This document shows, piece by piece, positions 45,033-55,908 of a stretch of DNA of 64,000 bases (its first letter is position 1; the number at the start of each line of letters is the position of its first letter). The position numbers and the translations under genes were made by a program. The notes below the pieces were generated by a model that ran no database searches, was not told the DNA's origin, and was given only the letters and a program-made list of their open reading frames with translations. Source of the DNA: Litoditis marina (Eukaryota; Nematoda; Chromadorea; Rhabditida; Rhabditidae); the NCBI GenBank assembly GCA_964036275.1, contig OZ038433.1:15447801-15511800 (forward strand), written 5' to 3'.

Positions 45033-46469
45033 ACTCATTCTGTTCTACGTCTTATCCTATTCTCAAGACCTACGTGAGGTAGGCACTATTTAAGACCCTT
45101 TGCAAGGGCATATAGAATACCCCATCTTGGGAAGCTCGACTAGACAAGACCCTACAACCATAGGGCAACCTGAAAGTGGACCTGATTATCCACTAAAATG
45201 GTGCATCGGCTTGTTTGAAAGAATCTCAGGCAAGTCCGGTGGCCGCACAAAAGACCCGCGTGGCAAAAGAGCATTACCGAGTATTCATCGACCTAACCTT
45301 CTCATTCTTCTCTTCCAATCTATTTTCTAGAATAATCGATAAAAATGACTTTTGTGACCGCTATGGCTAAAAGAAAAAGCTAAAATCAAATTAGCACATT
45401 CCCAGTCGAGGAAATGCTTGCATTGATCAAAAAGATATCTCACGCTCGACCGCTGGTTCACAATGTTGTTTCGTTGCGTCATCAAACGCAACAACAAATC
45501 TATCAAAGAATGTTTCTCGAAGACAACACAGTAGAACTCCTGTGTTCAACTGAATCGACCAGGCAAAAAACCCTGCAAACTTGAGGGACACAACACAAGT
45601 TGTATAGAAAGTAAGGAGAGTTAGCCAGAATCACACAGAGCCCGGATTCCAGAAGTGGATCCAACTGGTTGTATGAAACACAACACAGAACGGCGACGGG
45701 TAGATACCGTGCCACATGCCGAAGCTAGGCAAACAGGTTAATGAGCACCTTCACTGAAGTAAGGTGAACTCAAACAGACCGCACACACTTGGGTTGACGT
45801 AATCACGTCTCAAATAGACCCACAATTCTAACGTTGACCCCTGGCAGCTCTCAAAACTTCTTCACTTCGTCGTCAATACGTCCACTCTCCGTCTACTCAT
45901 CGACATGTTGTCTGCGCAAGGATCTTTGGCGGAATTTTCCTCGTTTTGTAGTTTGTTTGTCGATCAGTTCATCCCATTTTTCTTCATTCCCATTCATTGT
46001 TCTCCCCCCCCCCCCCCATTTATTTTGTCGCCCCGTAGTGTGTTGGACACATTTTTTCATCACAAACTTAACTCCACTACCGTTCAACTTGCTCGCCCGG
46101 AGTGTTGTAAACTTGTAGTGCACAACCTCTAATTCACATTCTATGTTCTCTCTTATTCCTTCTCTCTCTTCAATGTTATCTGATTGTGCATCATCTTATG
46201 TTGATCCGCCCATCATATTCTCTTAGAGCCTATCCTCCGCTCTTCGGAGCTCTCACCCCTTCATCTCTCTCTTCCTCTACAATGTAACTGTTGTGTTCTA
46301 CTGTAGATAAACTCATTATGTTCTACGTCTTATCCTATTCTCAAGACCTACGTGAGGTAAGCACTATTAAAGACCCTTTGCAAGGCATATAGAATACCCC
46401 ATTTTGGGAAGCTCGACTAGACAAGACCCTACAAGCACAGGGCAATCTGAAAGTAGACCTGATTATCCA
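45033..46469 (+). mobile_element. Second LTR retrotransposon family, non-autonomous, 5'-truncated
   Basis: A truncated left LTR (45,033-45,192, ACTCATTCTGTTCTACG to GATTATCCA) is followed after six bases by TGGTGCATCGGC at 45,199-45,210, a 12-base match to the tRNA-Gly(GCC) 3' end. About 900 bp of internal sequence without recognisable coding frame leads to a full 3' LTR at 46,103-46,469. The internal part includes a C13 run at about 46,006. Flanks on both sides are satellite. Confidence 0.75.
46103..46469 (+). repeat. LTR, family 2, full length (367 bp)
   Basis: TGTTGTAAACTTGTAGTGCA begins the repeat and GATTATCCA ends it, giving TG...CA termini. It is followed by CCTAAGGAATGGCC of the satellite, as in the other copies. 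Confidence 0.8.
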
Positions 46470-46470
46470 C

Positions 46471-46865
46471 CTAAGGAATGGCCTTATGGAATGGCCCAAA
46501 TGGCCTTATGGAATGGCCAAAATGGCGTTATGAAATAGCCAAAATGGCCTTATGTAATGGCCAAAATGGTCTTATGGAATGCAAAAATGGCCTTATGGAA
46601 TGCAAGAAAGGCCTTATGGAATGCACAAAAGGTTTTATGGAATGCAAAAAAAGTCCTTATGGAACACAAAAATGCCTTATGGAATGCAAAAAAGGCTTTA
46701 TGGAACACAAAAAATGCCTTATGGAATGCAGAAAAAGGCTTATGGAATGCAGAAAAAACCTTATGGAATACAAAAAAGGCCTTATGGAACACAAAAAAGG
46801 CCTTATGGAACGCAGAAAAGGCCTCATGGAATGCTAAAAAAGCTCTAAGGAATGTTAAAAAAAAC
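46471..46865 (+). repeat. 21-bp satellite array 5
   Basis: Monomers here are richer in the GGCCAAAATGGCC type (ATGGAATGGCCAAAATGGCC), also seen in array 1. The array lies between two LTR copies. Confidence 0.93.
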
Positions 46866-46874
46866 TCTATGGAA

Positions 46875-47045
46875 ACTGTAGATAAACGCATTCTGTTCTA
46901 CGTCTTATCCTATTCTCAAGACCTACGTGAGGTAGGCACTATTTAAGACCCTTTGCAAGGGCATATAGAATACCCCATCTTGGGAAGCTCGACTAGACAA
47001 GACCCTACAACCATAGGGCAACCTGAAAGTGGACCTGATTATCCA
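46875..47045 (+). repeat. LTR, family 2, 5'-truncated copy
   Basis: It starts at CTGTAGATAAACGCATTCTG and runs to GATTATCCA. The same 3' junction with CCTAAGGAATGG is present. The first half of the LTR is missing. Confidence 0.8.
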
Positions 47046-47049
47046 CCTA

Positions 47050-47792
47050 AGGAATGGCCTTATGGAATAGCCCAAATGGCCTTATGGAATGGCCAAAATG
47101 GCGTTATGAAATGGCCAAAATGGCCTTATGTAATGGTCAAAATGGTCTTATGGAATGCAAAAATGGCTTTATGGAATGCAAGAAAGGCCTTATGGAATGC
47201 AAAAAAGGTTTTATGGAATGCAAAAAATGCCTTATGGAATGCAAAAAAGGCCTTATGGAACGCCAATATGGCCTTATGGAAAGGCCTTATGGAATGCAAA
47301 AAAGGCCTTATGGAATGCAAAAAAGGCCTTATGGAATGCAAAAAAGGCCTTATGGTATTATGGAATGGCCAAAAAGGAATGGCCCAAATGGCCTTATGGA
47401 ATGGCCAAAATGGCCTTATGGAATGGCCCAAAATGGCCTTATGGAATGCAAAAATGGCCTTATGGAATGCAAGAAAGGCCTTATGGAATGCAAAAAAGGC
47501 CTCATGGAATGCAAAAAAGGCCTTATGGAATGCAAAAAAGGCCTTATGGAAAGCGAAAAAAGGCCTTATGGTTATGGAATGGCCAAAAAGGAATGGCCCA
47601 AATGGCCTTATGGAATGGCCAAAATGGCCTTATGGAATGCAAAAATGGCCTTATGGAATGCAAGAAAAGCCTTATGGAATGCAAAAAAAGGCCTCATGGA
47701 ATGCAAAAAAGGCCTTATGGAATGCAAAAAAGGCCTTATGGAAAGCAAAAAAGGCCTTATGGTTATGGAATGGCCTTATGGTATTATGGAAT
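47050..47792 (+). repeat. 21-bp satellite array 6
   Basis: Mixed monomers include GGTATTATGGAATGGCC and GGTTATGGAATGGCC variants. Two blocks of similar order lie in tandem (about 47,360-47,570 and 47,575-47,775). Confidence 0.93.
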
Positions 47793-48160
47793 TGTTGTGA
47801 ACTTGTAGTGCACAACCTCTAATTCTCATTCTATGTTCTCTCACATTCCTTCTCTCTCTTCAATGTTATCTGATTGTGCATCATCTTATGTTGATCCGCC
47901 CATCATATTCTCTTAGAGCCTATCCTCCGCTCTTCGGATCTCTCACCCCTTCATCTCTCTCTTTCTCTACAATGTAACTGTTGTATTCTACTGTAGATAA
48001 ACTCATTCTGTTCTACGTCTTATCCTATTCTCAAGACCTACGTGAGGTAGGCACTATTAAAGACCCTTTGCAAGGGCATATAAAACACCCCATTTTGGGA
48101 AGCTCGACTAGACAAGACCCTACAAGCACAGGGCAACCTGAAAGTAGACCTGATTATGCA
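47793..48160 (+). repeat. LTR, family 2, solo copy (368 bp)
   Basis: The copy runs from TGTTGTGAACTTGTAGTGCA to GATTATGCA. Satellite lies on both sides: ATTATGGAAT before, CCTAAGGAATGGCC after. There is no target duplication. Confidence 0.8.
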
Positions 48161-48164
48161 CCTA

Positions 48165-48762
48165 AGGAATGGCCTTATAGAATGGCCCAAATGGCCTTAT
48201 GGAATGGCCAAAATGGCGTTATGAAATGACCAAAATGGCCTTATGTAATAGCCAAAATGGTCTTATGGATTGCAAAAATGGCCTTATGGAATGCAAGAAA
48301 GGCCTTATGGAATGCAAAAAAGATTTTATGGAATGCAAAAAATGCCTTATGGAATGCAAAAAAGGCCTTATGGAACGCCAATATGGCCTTATGGAAAGGC
48401 CTTATGGAATGCAAAAAAGGCCTTATGGAATGCAAAAAAGGCCTTATGGTATTATGGAATGGCCAAAAAGGAATGGTCCAAATGGCCTTATGGAATGGCC
48501 AAAATGGCCTTATGGAATGGCCCAAAATGGCCTTATGGAATGCAAAAATAGCCTTATGGAATGCAAGAAAGGCCTTATGGAATGCAAAAAAAGGCCTCAT
48601 GGAATGCAAAAAAGGCCTTATGGAATGCAAGAAAGGCCTTATGCAATACAAAAAAAGGCCTCATGGAATGCAAAAAAGGCCTTATGGAATGCAAAAAAGG
48701 CCTTATGGAAAGCAAAAAAGGCCTTATGGTTATGGAATGGCCTTATGGTATTATGGAATTGT
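48165..48762 (+). repeat. 21-bp satellite array 7
   Basis: The monomer order matches much of array 6 (47,050 onward). The array meets a spacer fragment at 48,764, where the orientation flips. Confidence 0.93.
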
Positions 48763-48763
48763 T

Positions 48764-48820
48764 GATGGGATACGTGAGACAGACGGGAGCTGGATGGGTT
48801 TTAATTTCTATTTGTTTTCC
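48764..48820 (-). repeat. Spacer fragment at the orientation switch
   Basis: GATGGGATACGTGAGACAGA through to TTGTTTTCC is the second half of the 139-bp spacer of array 1. Here it separates a plus array from a minus array. Confidence 0.85.
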
Positions 48821-49320
48821 ATAAGGCCTTTTTTGCATTTCATAAGGCCTTTTTTTGCATTCCATAAGGCCATTTTTGCATTCCATAAGGCCTTTTTTGC
48901 ATTCCATGAGGCCTTTTTTGCATTCCATAAGGCCATTTTTGCATTCCATAAGGCCTTTTTGGGCCATTCCATAAGGCCATTTTGGCCATTCCATAAGGCC
49001 ATTTGGGCCATTCCATTTTGGCCATTCCATAATACCATAAGGCCTTTTTTGCATTCCATAAGGCCTTTTTTGCATTCCATAAGGCCTTTCCATAAGGTCA
49101 TATTGGCGTTCCATAAGGCCTTTTTTGCATTCCATAAGACATTTTTTGCATTCCATAAAACCTTTTTTGCATTCCATAAGGCCTTTCTTGCATTCCATAA
49201 GGCCATTTTTGCATTCCATAAGGCCATTTTGGCCATTACATAAGACCATTTTGACCATTTCATACCGCCATTTTGGCCATTCCATAAGGCCATTTGGGCC
49301 ATTCCATAACGACATTCCTT
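48821..49320 (-). repeat. 21-bp satellite array 8, inverted
   Basis: Its monomer order mirrors array 7 in reverse complement (CCATAATACC, CCATATTGGCG and AAGACATT monomers). Together arrays 7 and 8 form an inverted structure flanked by LTR copies in opposite orientation. Confidence 0.93.
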
Positions 49321-49323
49321 TAG

Positions 49324-49676
49324 TGGATAATCAGGTCCACTTTCAGGTTGCCCTGTGCTTGTCGAGCTTCCCAAAATGGGGTATTCTATATGCCCTTGCA
49401 AAGGGTCTTTAATAGTGCCTACCTCACGTAGGTCTTAAGAATAGGATAAGACGTAGAACAGAATGAGTTTATCTACAGTAGAATACAACAGTTACATTGT
49501 AGAGGAAGAGAGAGATGAAGGGGTGAGAGCTCCGAAGAGCGGAGGGTAGGCTCTAAGAGAGTATGATGGGCGGATCAACATAAGATGATGCACAATCAGA
49601 TAACATTGAAGAGAGAGAAGGAATGTGAGAGAACATAGAATGAGAATTAGAGGTTGTGCACTACAAGTTCACAACA
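49324..49676 (-). repeat. LTR, family 2, inverted solo copy
   Basis: This is the reverse complement of the 47,793-48,160 copy with a 15-bp deletion (GTGCTTGTCGAGC against GTGCTTGTAGGG...GTCGAGC). Flanks are CATTCCTTTAG on the left and ATTCCATAATACC on the right, as at 59,112-59,479. Confidence 0.8.
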
Positions 49677-49777
49677 ATTCCATAATACCATAAGGCCATT
49701 CCATAACCATAAGGCCTTTTTTGCTTTCCATAAGGCCTTTTTTGCCTTCCATAAGGCCCTTTTTGCATTCCATGCTC
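49677..49777 (-). repeat. 21-bp satellite remnant
   Basis: Four to five monomers in minus orientation end at GCATTCCATGCTCTGAG. Confidence 0.9.
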
Positions 49778-49837
49778 TGAGAAGATTTTGCCGAGTGCCT
49801 GCACGATTACGCCCCTTTTTGCTAAGCCCCGCCCATT

Positions 49838-49899
49838 TGCCGACTGGTTGCGCTCTAGTTGCACCCTACCGGCACGCTTAGCTTTGCGACCAGTCGGCA
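49838..49899. repeat. Short palindrome (TGCCGACTGGT stem)
   Basis: TGCCGACTGGTTGCG and TGCGACCAGTCGGCA face each other across about 32 bp. It is probably the remnant of a small palindromic element, in a locally GC-rich patch. Confidence 0.6.
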
Positions 49900-49977
49900 T
49901 TTGCAGCGCGTCTACTCGTCAGAAATCAAAGGGTGATTTCGTTGGCTATTCTCACTGAGAAAACGGGAGATGGGCGA

Positions 49978-50262
49978 ATTCACTCGAGAACCGGGTCCTT
50001 CCCTAACCGGGAACCGCTAACCGGTCACTGGAGAACCAAACCGATCCGCGAACCGCTTATTCTCAATCGACCGGTTCTCCAGTGAGAGGTTTGAACCGAA
50101 CGATATTAATCAAGATTTGCACAAACAAATAGTATACAAAGTAAAGCAAGTAGATTCCCGGTTAGTTTCCATCCGTTTTCTGGAGAACCGGTCGGTTCGG
50201 TTTTCCAGTGACCGGTTCGCGGTTCGGTTCGGGAAGGACCCGGTTCTCCAGTGAATTGGCCC
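49978..50262. repeat. Inverted repeat rich in ACCGGTTCTCCAGTGA
   Basis: Motifs on the left, GAGAACCGGGTCCTTCCC, CCGGTCACTGGAGAACC and CCGGTTCTCCAGTGAG, are echoed in reverse complement on the right, GGTTTTCCAGTGACCGG and GGGAAGGACCCGGTTCTCCA. The two halves are about 110 and 95 bp. This is a foldback-like element with no coding. Confidence 0.7.
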
Positions 50263-50269
50263 GGAAGAT

Positions 50270-50367
50270 GGGAGACAGAGGAAAGGACGAGAGAGGGATA
50301 AGGAAGTGGAGGAGAAGCCAAGAGAGAAAGAGAGAGAACGAGAGAGAGAAATATAGAGAGAAGGTAT

Positions 50368-50416
<49 letters not shown>

Positions 50417-50800
50417 GAGAGAAAAAAGAAAGAGAGAGTGAAAATGAGAGGCAAATGGGTGATGAGAGTTGAAAGATGGGAGTTGAACAAAAGACAGATA
50501 CAGTGAGGCGAGTGAGAAAGAGAGAGAGAGAGAGAGAGAGGATAGAGACATAGAGAGAGAGAAGTGACTAAGAGCAAGAGAGAGAGAAATAGAAAGAGAG
50601 AGAGAGAGAGGCGAGGGAGTGAGAGATGGAAGACGAGAGTTGAGAGAAAGGAAGAAGAGAGACAGAGTTAGTGAGAAGCAAAGCGAAAAGATGGAGGGAG
50701 TAAGAGAGGGAGAGAAAAAGAGAGAGAGACAGTGATAGGTAGAGCGAGAGAAAGAAATGAAAGGAAGGGAGAAGGGAGCTACTGAGAGAAAGTGAGAGAT
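50270..50800 (+). repeat. GA-rich simple sequence
   Basis: Imperfect (GA)n/(GAGAGAA)n tracts, with pure GA runs near 50,380-50,410 and 50,515-50,540, are interspersed with G/A-rich text. Long open frames on the minus strand (SLSLSL...) are low-complexity artefacts. Confidence 0.92.
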
Positions 50801-51160
50801 ACTTCAAGAAGGAATGTGGTTTGTGTGGTTAAGCTTTCTTCCTTTTTTGTGAACGTTCGATGACAACAATCAGACTCAGAGTGTGTATGTTTTCTGTGAA
50901 TAAAATGTTCTCAGCAGCCAATAATCTACACGTTCAGTATGGTTTTTGTTAACTGAAAGTCAGTGAACTTCATTTCCTTCAAGTCTCCCTTTGCAAGCCA
51001 ACTTAATTTGATGCCGTCGCGCGCGAAATACACTGCGCAAATGAACAGGCTATTTTCGTGCAGGCATCTTGATTACGGTATCAAAATTTTTTGAATTTAA
51101 TATTTAGTTTTCTATTTTTTTTATTTTGCAGACTTTTTTATTGTGTATTCTGGTATCCTC
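50801..51160. other. Unique DNA, no gene recognised
   Basis: AT-rich sequence, with a GC-rich patch CGTCGCGCGCGAAATACAC near 51,018 that resembles the subterminal CGTCGCGCGCGAAACGC at 53,625. No coding or RNA gene was recognised. Confidence 0.5.
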
Positions 51161-53714
51161 TGTCAGTGCACCCATCGCGCACAATCAACTTTTATTTTTT
51201 TCAATCCAACTTTTATTTTTTTCAAAAAGAAATGTTTCGTTTGCGCTTTCAACGACACGTCACATTGCGTACGGAACAGTTTTAATCAAAAATTCAATCT
51301 GCTTGGGCGTTCAAGCTATCGAAGTCATGATTTCTGCTGTGTTAATCGATCTAGTATCTTTCTGAGATCGGTGTATATCTTCTAACCATTGTTTCAAAGT
51401 GAATACCGGTAATGTCTGTTTCGCAGATGATTCAAATTACACCTGTTTAGCGAACACTCACAGAAATCAACACAGGGAAATTGTCTAATATAGTTAGTGT
51501 TCGATTTCATTTCCATAAATGTAGGAGGCATCAATAAAGACAGCAGAAGATCGGAAAATCCGCGATTTTGATTAATTAATGTTATAAAGGGAAACGAGCT
51601 CCACAAGTCAACGATCTTAAGATCATATTCGGCCTCCATGTACATGATTGGTAGTTAGCCAAAAATACTGGAAACATTCTCTTGGAGCTTTATGTTCTCC
51701 CTTCACAAACAAAATAACAATGTTGAGATAATATAATGTGAGCCAAAATATTGCATTTATTATTTTATATATCCACATAAAAATAACTGAATATATCGTA
51801 AAACAGCTGCGGTAAGCTTTGTTTGCGGTAGCGGAGTTCTGTCAGCGTACAGTGTCGTATTTATAGTTGAGTCAGGAACCCTGCAAAAAGACGTAGAATG
51901 AAACGTATACACGAATAATGTCATTTAACCCCTCCCATCCACCGAGATTAACTCTGTCACCATTTATCTCATCTTCCTTAACTTGCTTGACATTTCTCGC
52001 AGTTGGTTACAAAATAGCTAAAAAAAACCAGTTCATTTCATGAGCTGACTCTATGAACATAACTACGAACATGGTTGGGGAAAGAAGATGATCGTAGTGT
52101 GTGCTCAGGATATTTATGTTTTTGATTTTGCGCAATAACAATGCTCTTATAATGAAGATTGAACGTATAAGTGCGACCCCGGAAATAAGAAGCACCAAAC
52201 TAGCATAGAATAGGGGTGAAAGGGGAGTGCATTTACTTTTAATGATAATAAGAGAGCTACATAACATTCACGTTCACTTTTCCACTTTATAACTTTTAAA
52301 TATACAATTCCCACCTTTTAATTTCCATTGAGGCGGTGCGGTCAGTCCGATAAAGGGCGAAGACATTTGGAGATTGGCGGAGCCTGAACGATGAGATTAG
52401 TAGACTACAGATAATACATAATTCTAGAACTTTCTAAACTAGTGAGGAAATTCAGCTTCGATCTACAAAATACAACGTGCCACATGAAATGAGCACGTTT
52501 TGCGATAGAGCCAACATTTCCTGTTTTGGTATTAAATTTCTCATGTGTTTTGGTATTGAGTACAAAATTGGCGTTTCTCGCGAGGGTTACTATGGGTAGT
52601 TGGAAGGTTTTAAGGTAAACGGGTGCTTCAATGACATATCTAACAGAATCTTGAAAATATATGTATTTGTTTTATAAGTTATTTGAATATACCTGAGACT
52701 TGAAGAGGAACATCGACGTGGTGGGTGGTGCGAGTGTCACTCCATTTCAACGGCGAAGCCAGCTAGGGCCAACCAGTCACCGGTTGCTTCTTTCGCCGTC
52801 ACGAGTATTAGCGAGATGTTGCAGCTGAAACTGAAACTTGTATTGGAGAACCGATTATCAATGAAGAAAGATATCAAGACCAAGAAAGGGATAACGGGTG
52901 GAAGTGAGGACAAAAGATTAAAAAAACATGAGTTCCTGCTAAATTAGAAAAGCATTGAGGTCATGACCCCGAACTATATGGTTGGTCACTCAGCAGCCTA
53001 AAGCAACGGCGCGAAAAAGGCCAGTTCTATTTTTCATTGTTACTTCATTAAATTTAATATTGTTCACCTTCATATGTGAAATTGTTCGAACGGGCAGAGA
53101 AAACTCAAATAGGCATTTTCCTCTTTATGAAGTGAATGGAATGACTTATAGCATGCAATTATCATTAGGATCTAGCCTAGGAAAATGATACATAATTTGA
53201 AACAAATTTGTACATGCAGCTATTTGTAATCATCGGGCGGTGTGTTTCAGAAAGGAAAAACAAGTTGTGTACCGTGTGATAAGTTTGCCTGATGAGTACA
53301 AACTCGATGAGACCTGAATGTTGAGGACCATTGAAAAACAAGTACAAACAATGTTAATACTATTTCTAATTAAATTATAAGACGTTCAGATCACCCTTAT
53401 TTATAATTTAAGCGAGATGGAATAGGTGGGATGCAAACGAAACCCAGCACCTCCCCCCACACCTGAACACTACTCATTATGAGATGTGAAACCATCGTAA
53501 ACACACAAAAATAAACAGAACAAAAGAATAAAGCTCTTCGAACGAAACGACCGATCGAGGCTGAATTTATTTTTCGTGTGTTTTGGCGTGTCGCCGGGCA
53601 GAGTCCGCATTCCGACGTCGCGCGCGAAACGCAAACCAAACATTTCTTTTTGAAAAAAATAAAAGTTGGATTGAAAAAAATAAAAGTTGATTGTGCGCGA
53701 TGGGTGCACTGACA
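51161..53714. mobile_element. DNA-transposon-like element with ~85-bp terminal inverted repeats
   Basis: The left end, TGTCAGTGCACCCATCGCGC onward, and the right end, GCGCGATGGGTGCACTGACA, are inverted copies. They extend through two AACTTTTATTTTTTTC units to GAAATGTTT. The 2.4-kb interior has no transposase-like frame, so the element would be non-autonomous. Flanks TATCCTC and ATCCTTC share ATCCT, but a clean target duplication cannot be defined. Confidence 0.7.
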
Positions 53715-54235
53715 ATCCTTCATGTGTATAGGTTGTAACTCATGTTTTTCAGTCAATGGGAGACTGTGCAGCATCACAGTCAAGGAATAAAATACATTCA
53801 ATGGATTTCTGAGTAGGTAGGATGGTTTTTTTTGTTTTTCTCTCCTTCGTTTCAAAGAGAATGTATAGCTGAGTGAGCAAAAGCGGTGCGATTCTCAAAT
53901 TCAACCCGAGGGTCATATATTTCCGAAAAAAACTACAAGATTGTGAAGCTGAAATAGAGGTCGTTTGTTTATTTTTTCCCTGGGTTTTTTAAGTTTGCCG
54001 AAGTATGGTTGCTATAAATGCTGGGGTCTAACGCGATATGTAATTGCGGAATTGAACGGTTTTTCTGTGAAATCTGAAAATCATCATTTTTCCGTGTTTA
54101 AATATAAAAACTGACTACTCGAATAGTCGGGCCTTTCTAGTAGTGTATCGTAACGAAGTATGAATCCAATGAGAAAATTTCTTAGATCAGTTGGACTGGC
54201 CCGTGTCCTTCATAAAATAGTTGATGTAAACATCT
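53715..54235. other. AT-rich DNA between two inverted-repeat elements
   Basis: No open frame of note, RNA gene or repeat was recognised. Confidence 0.5.
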
Positions 54236-55908
54236 GGCGCTGTAGCAATCCCCCCAAACCTCGTGAGGTCACCTCATGAGCTAACTCACCAGCTACCTCA
54301 CGAGCTTACCTCATGAGGTTACTATGCTTAACCATTGTAAATTTGAGAACTGGTCAGCTACTTGGGAAGTAGCTCACCAACTTTTTACGCGCAGTTTCGC
54401 TGACCAGTAAGCTGGCGAGGTGCGCAGCAGCGAGAGAGTGTGCTATTTTGAGAGAGCAGAGGAGCGCAAAGCGCCACACGATCAAATCAACGGAGACCAC
54501 GTTTTGTTGGTGAGGTGCTGGTGAGCTGGCAATCAGCTTCCTTTTTTCCTTTCATGCTGAAATTTATCATTGTTCTGTTTGGTAATTCACACTACTAAAC
54601 TATTTTTTTGTTTTATTTAACATACTGTTTCTGAAATAGTATGTTTCGGGCAATGATGTTTATGCAGTTCGAATGTAATTAGGTATAAATATAATTCAAA
54701 GAATGTAAGTTCTCCGAAATACTTGATTTCGATGGTGTTATCATCAGTATTGTTTTGAAGTAGTCCAAATTAGCATAATCATCTTGCTTACGCAATTCAT
54801 TTCTTTTGCAAACTCTGAATACAAAAAACTGGAAAATTAAAAAAAAAATTGTTCTAGACAGTTAGGTTTTCCCATTTCCCTTGACTTATTGATATCCTTT
54901 TCTATATTCCACTCAGTTCGGTCTTAAACGCTGATAGTTCCATTCCTCTTTGTTTTTCACACAAATTCTGCTAGATATATCTCAAGTGATATATTTTCAG
55001 CTCGGAACTGTATGATAATATGGTCGGAACAACATATAACTGGAACAACATAGTTCACAGTTGCAAATTTACAAGAGTGTGAAGAAGGAAGCTCGAAATA
55101 TTTGGATAACTGTTTGGTGTTACTATAAAATTGTACTCAATGAATAAACGAGTATATTTCACTTGTCAATATTGAGATTTTTGGTTCTACGTTTCTCATG
55201 GTAGCGAGTGTATTCCAAAAGCTTAGCTAAAACTACTATTTCAATATAGTTTGTTCCATTCGCTTCGAGATTTGTTGACATTTCTCAAAATTGTAAATGC
55301 CGCATGAACCGGTATATCACGCCTCCTATGAATTATTTTTACATACTTCGCCAATACATGAATAATTTGTATTGAACGTTTTTATAGTTCAAAGTGCAAA
55401 TATAGTTGCGAATACTCATTCTTGTTATTGGTTATTTCGATGAAAGTTATTCAAAATGGAGAATTTCTATTTAAATTATTCATACTGAAAAGTTTCAATA
55501 CGAATTTTTCATATGAGTTTCTCAAACTGAGAATTCGAATTGTAATTGAACATGCGTACTAAATACGTTGTTCCATGGAAAATTTGAAGAGATGCGTCAA
55601 ATCGGGTTTTCCTTATAAATTGTACCATCTATATTTCTCCCACGGAGATTTTACTTATACTTGTGTTTGTGCTAGTATGTGTGAGATGTTCGAAAATCTC
55701 GGCCTTATATATTTAGTTTTGTTGGGTAGGCATTATTCGGTGAATATAGTTCGCTCTCACTTTGAAATTCAGTGGGAAAAAATTAAGTATTGATTGAAAA
55801 ACTGGTGAGCCGACGAGGAGCTCGTCAGTTCCTCGTGAACCTCGTGAGTAGACCTCACGAGGTTCACTCATGAGATCTCGCCAGTTTTGGAGGGATTGCT
55901 ACAGCGCC
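54236..55908. mobile_element. Non-autonomous element with GGCGCTGTAGCAATCC terminal inverted repeats
   Basis: GGCGCTGTAGCAATCCCCCC at the left is inverted at the right as GGAGGGATTGCTACAGCGCC. Subterminal ends carry many short CTCGTGAGGT, CTCATGAGGT and GTGAGCT motifs in both orientations. The interior is AT-rich with frames of at most about 70 codons. No target duplication is evident. Confidence 0.7.

Noticed and set aside
50110..50807. Minus-strand frames rich in Ser/Leu with apparent membrane segments
   Set aside because: They are produced by the GA-rich simple sequence (SLSLSL) and have no other support.
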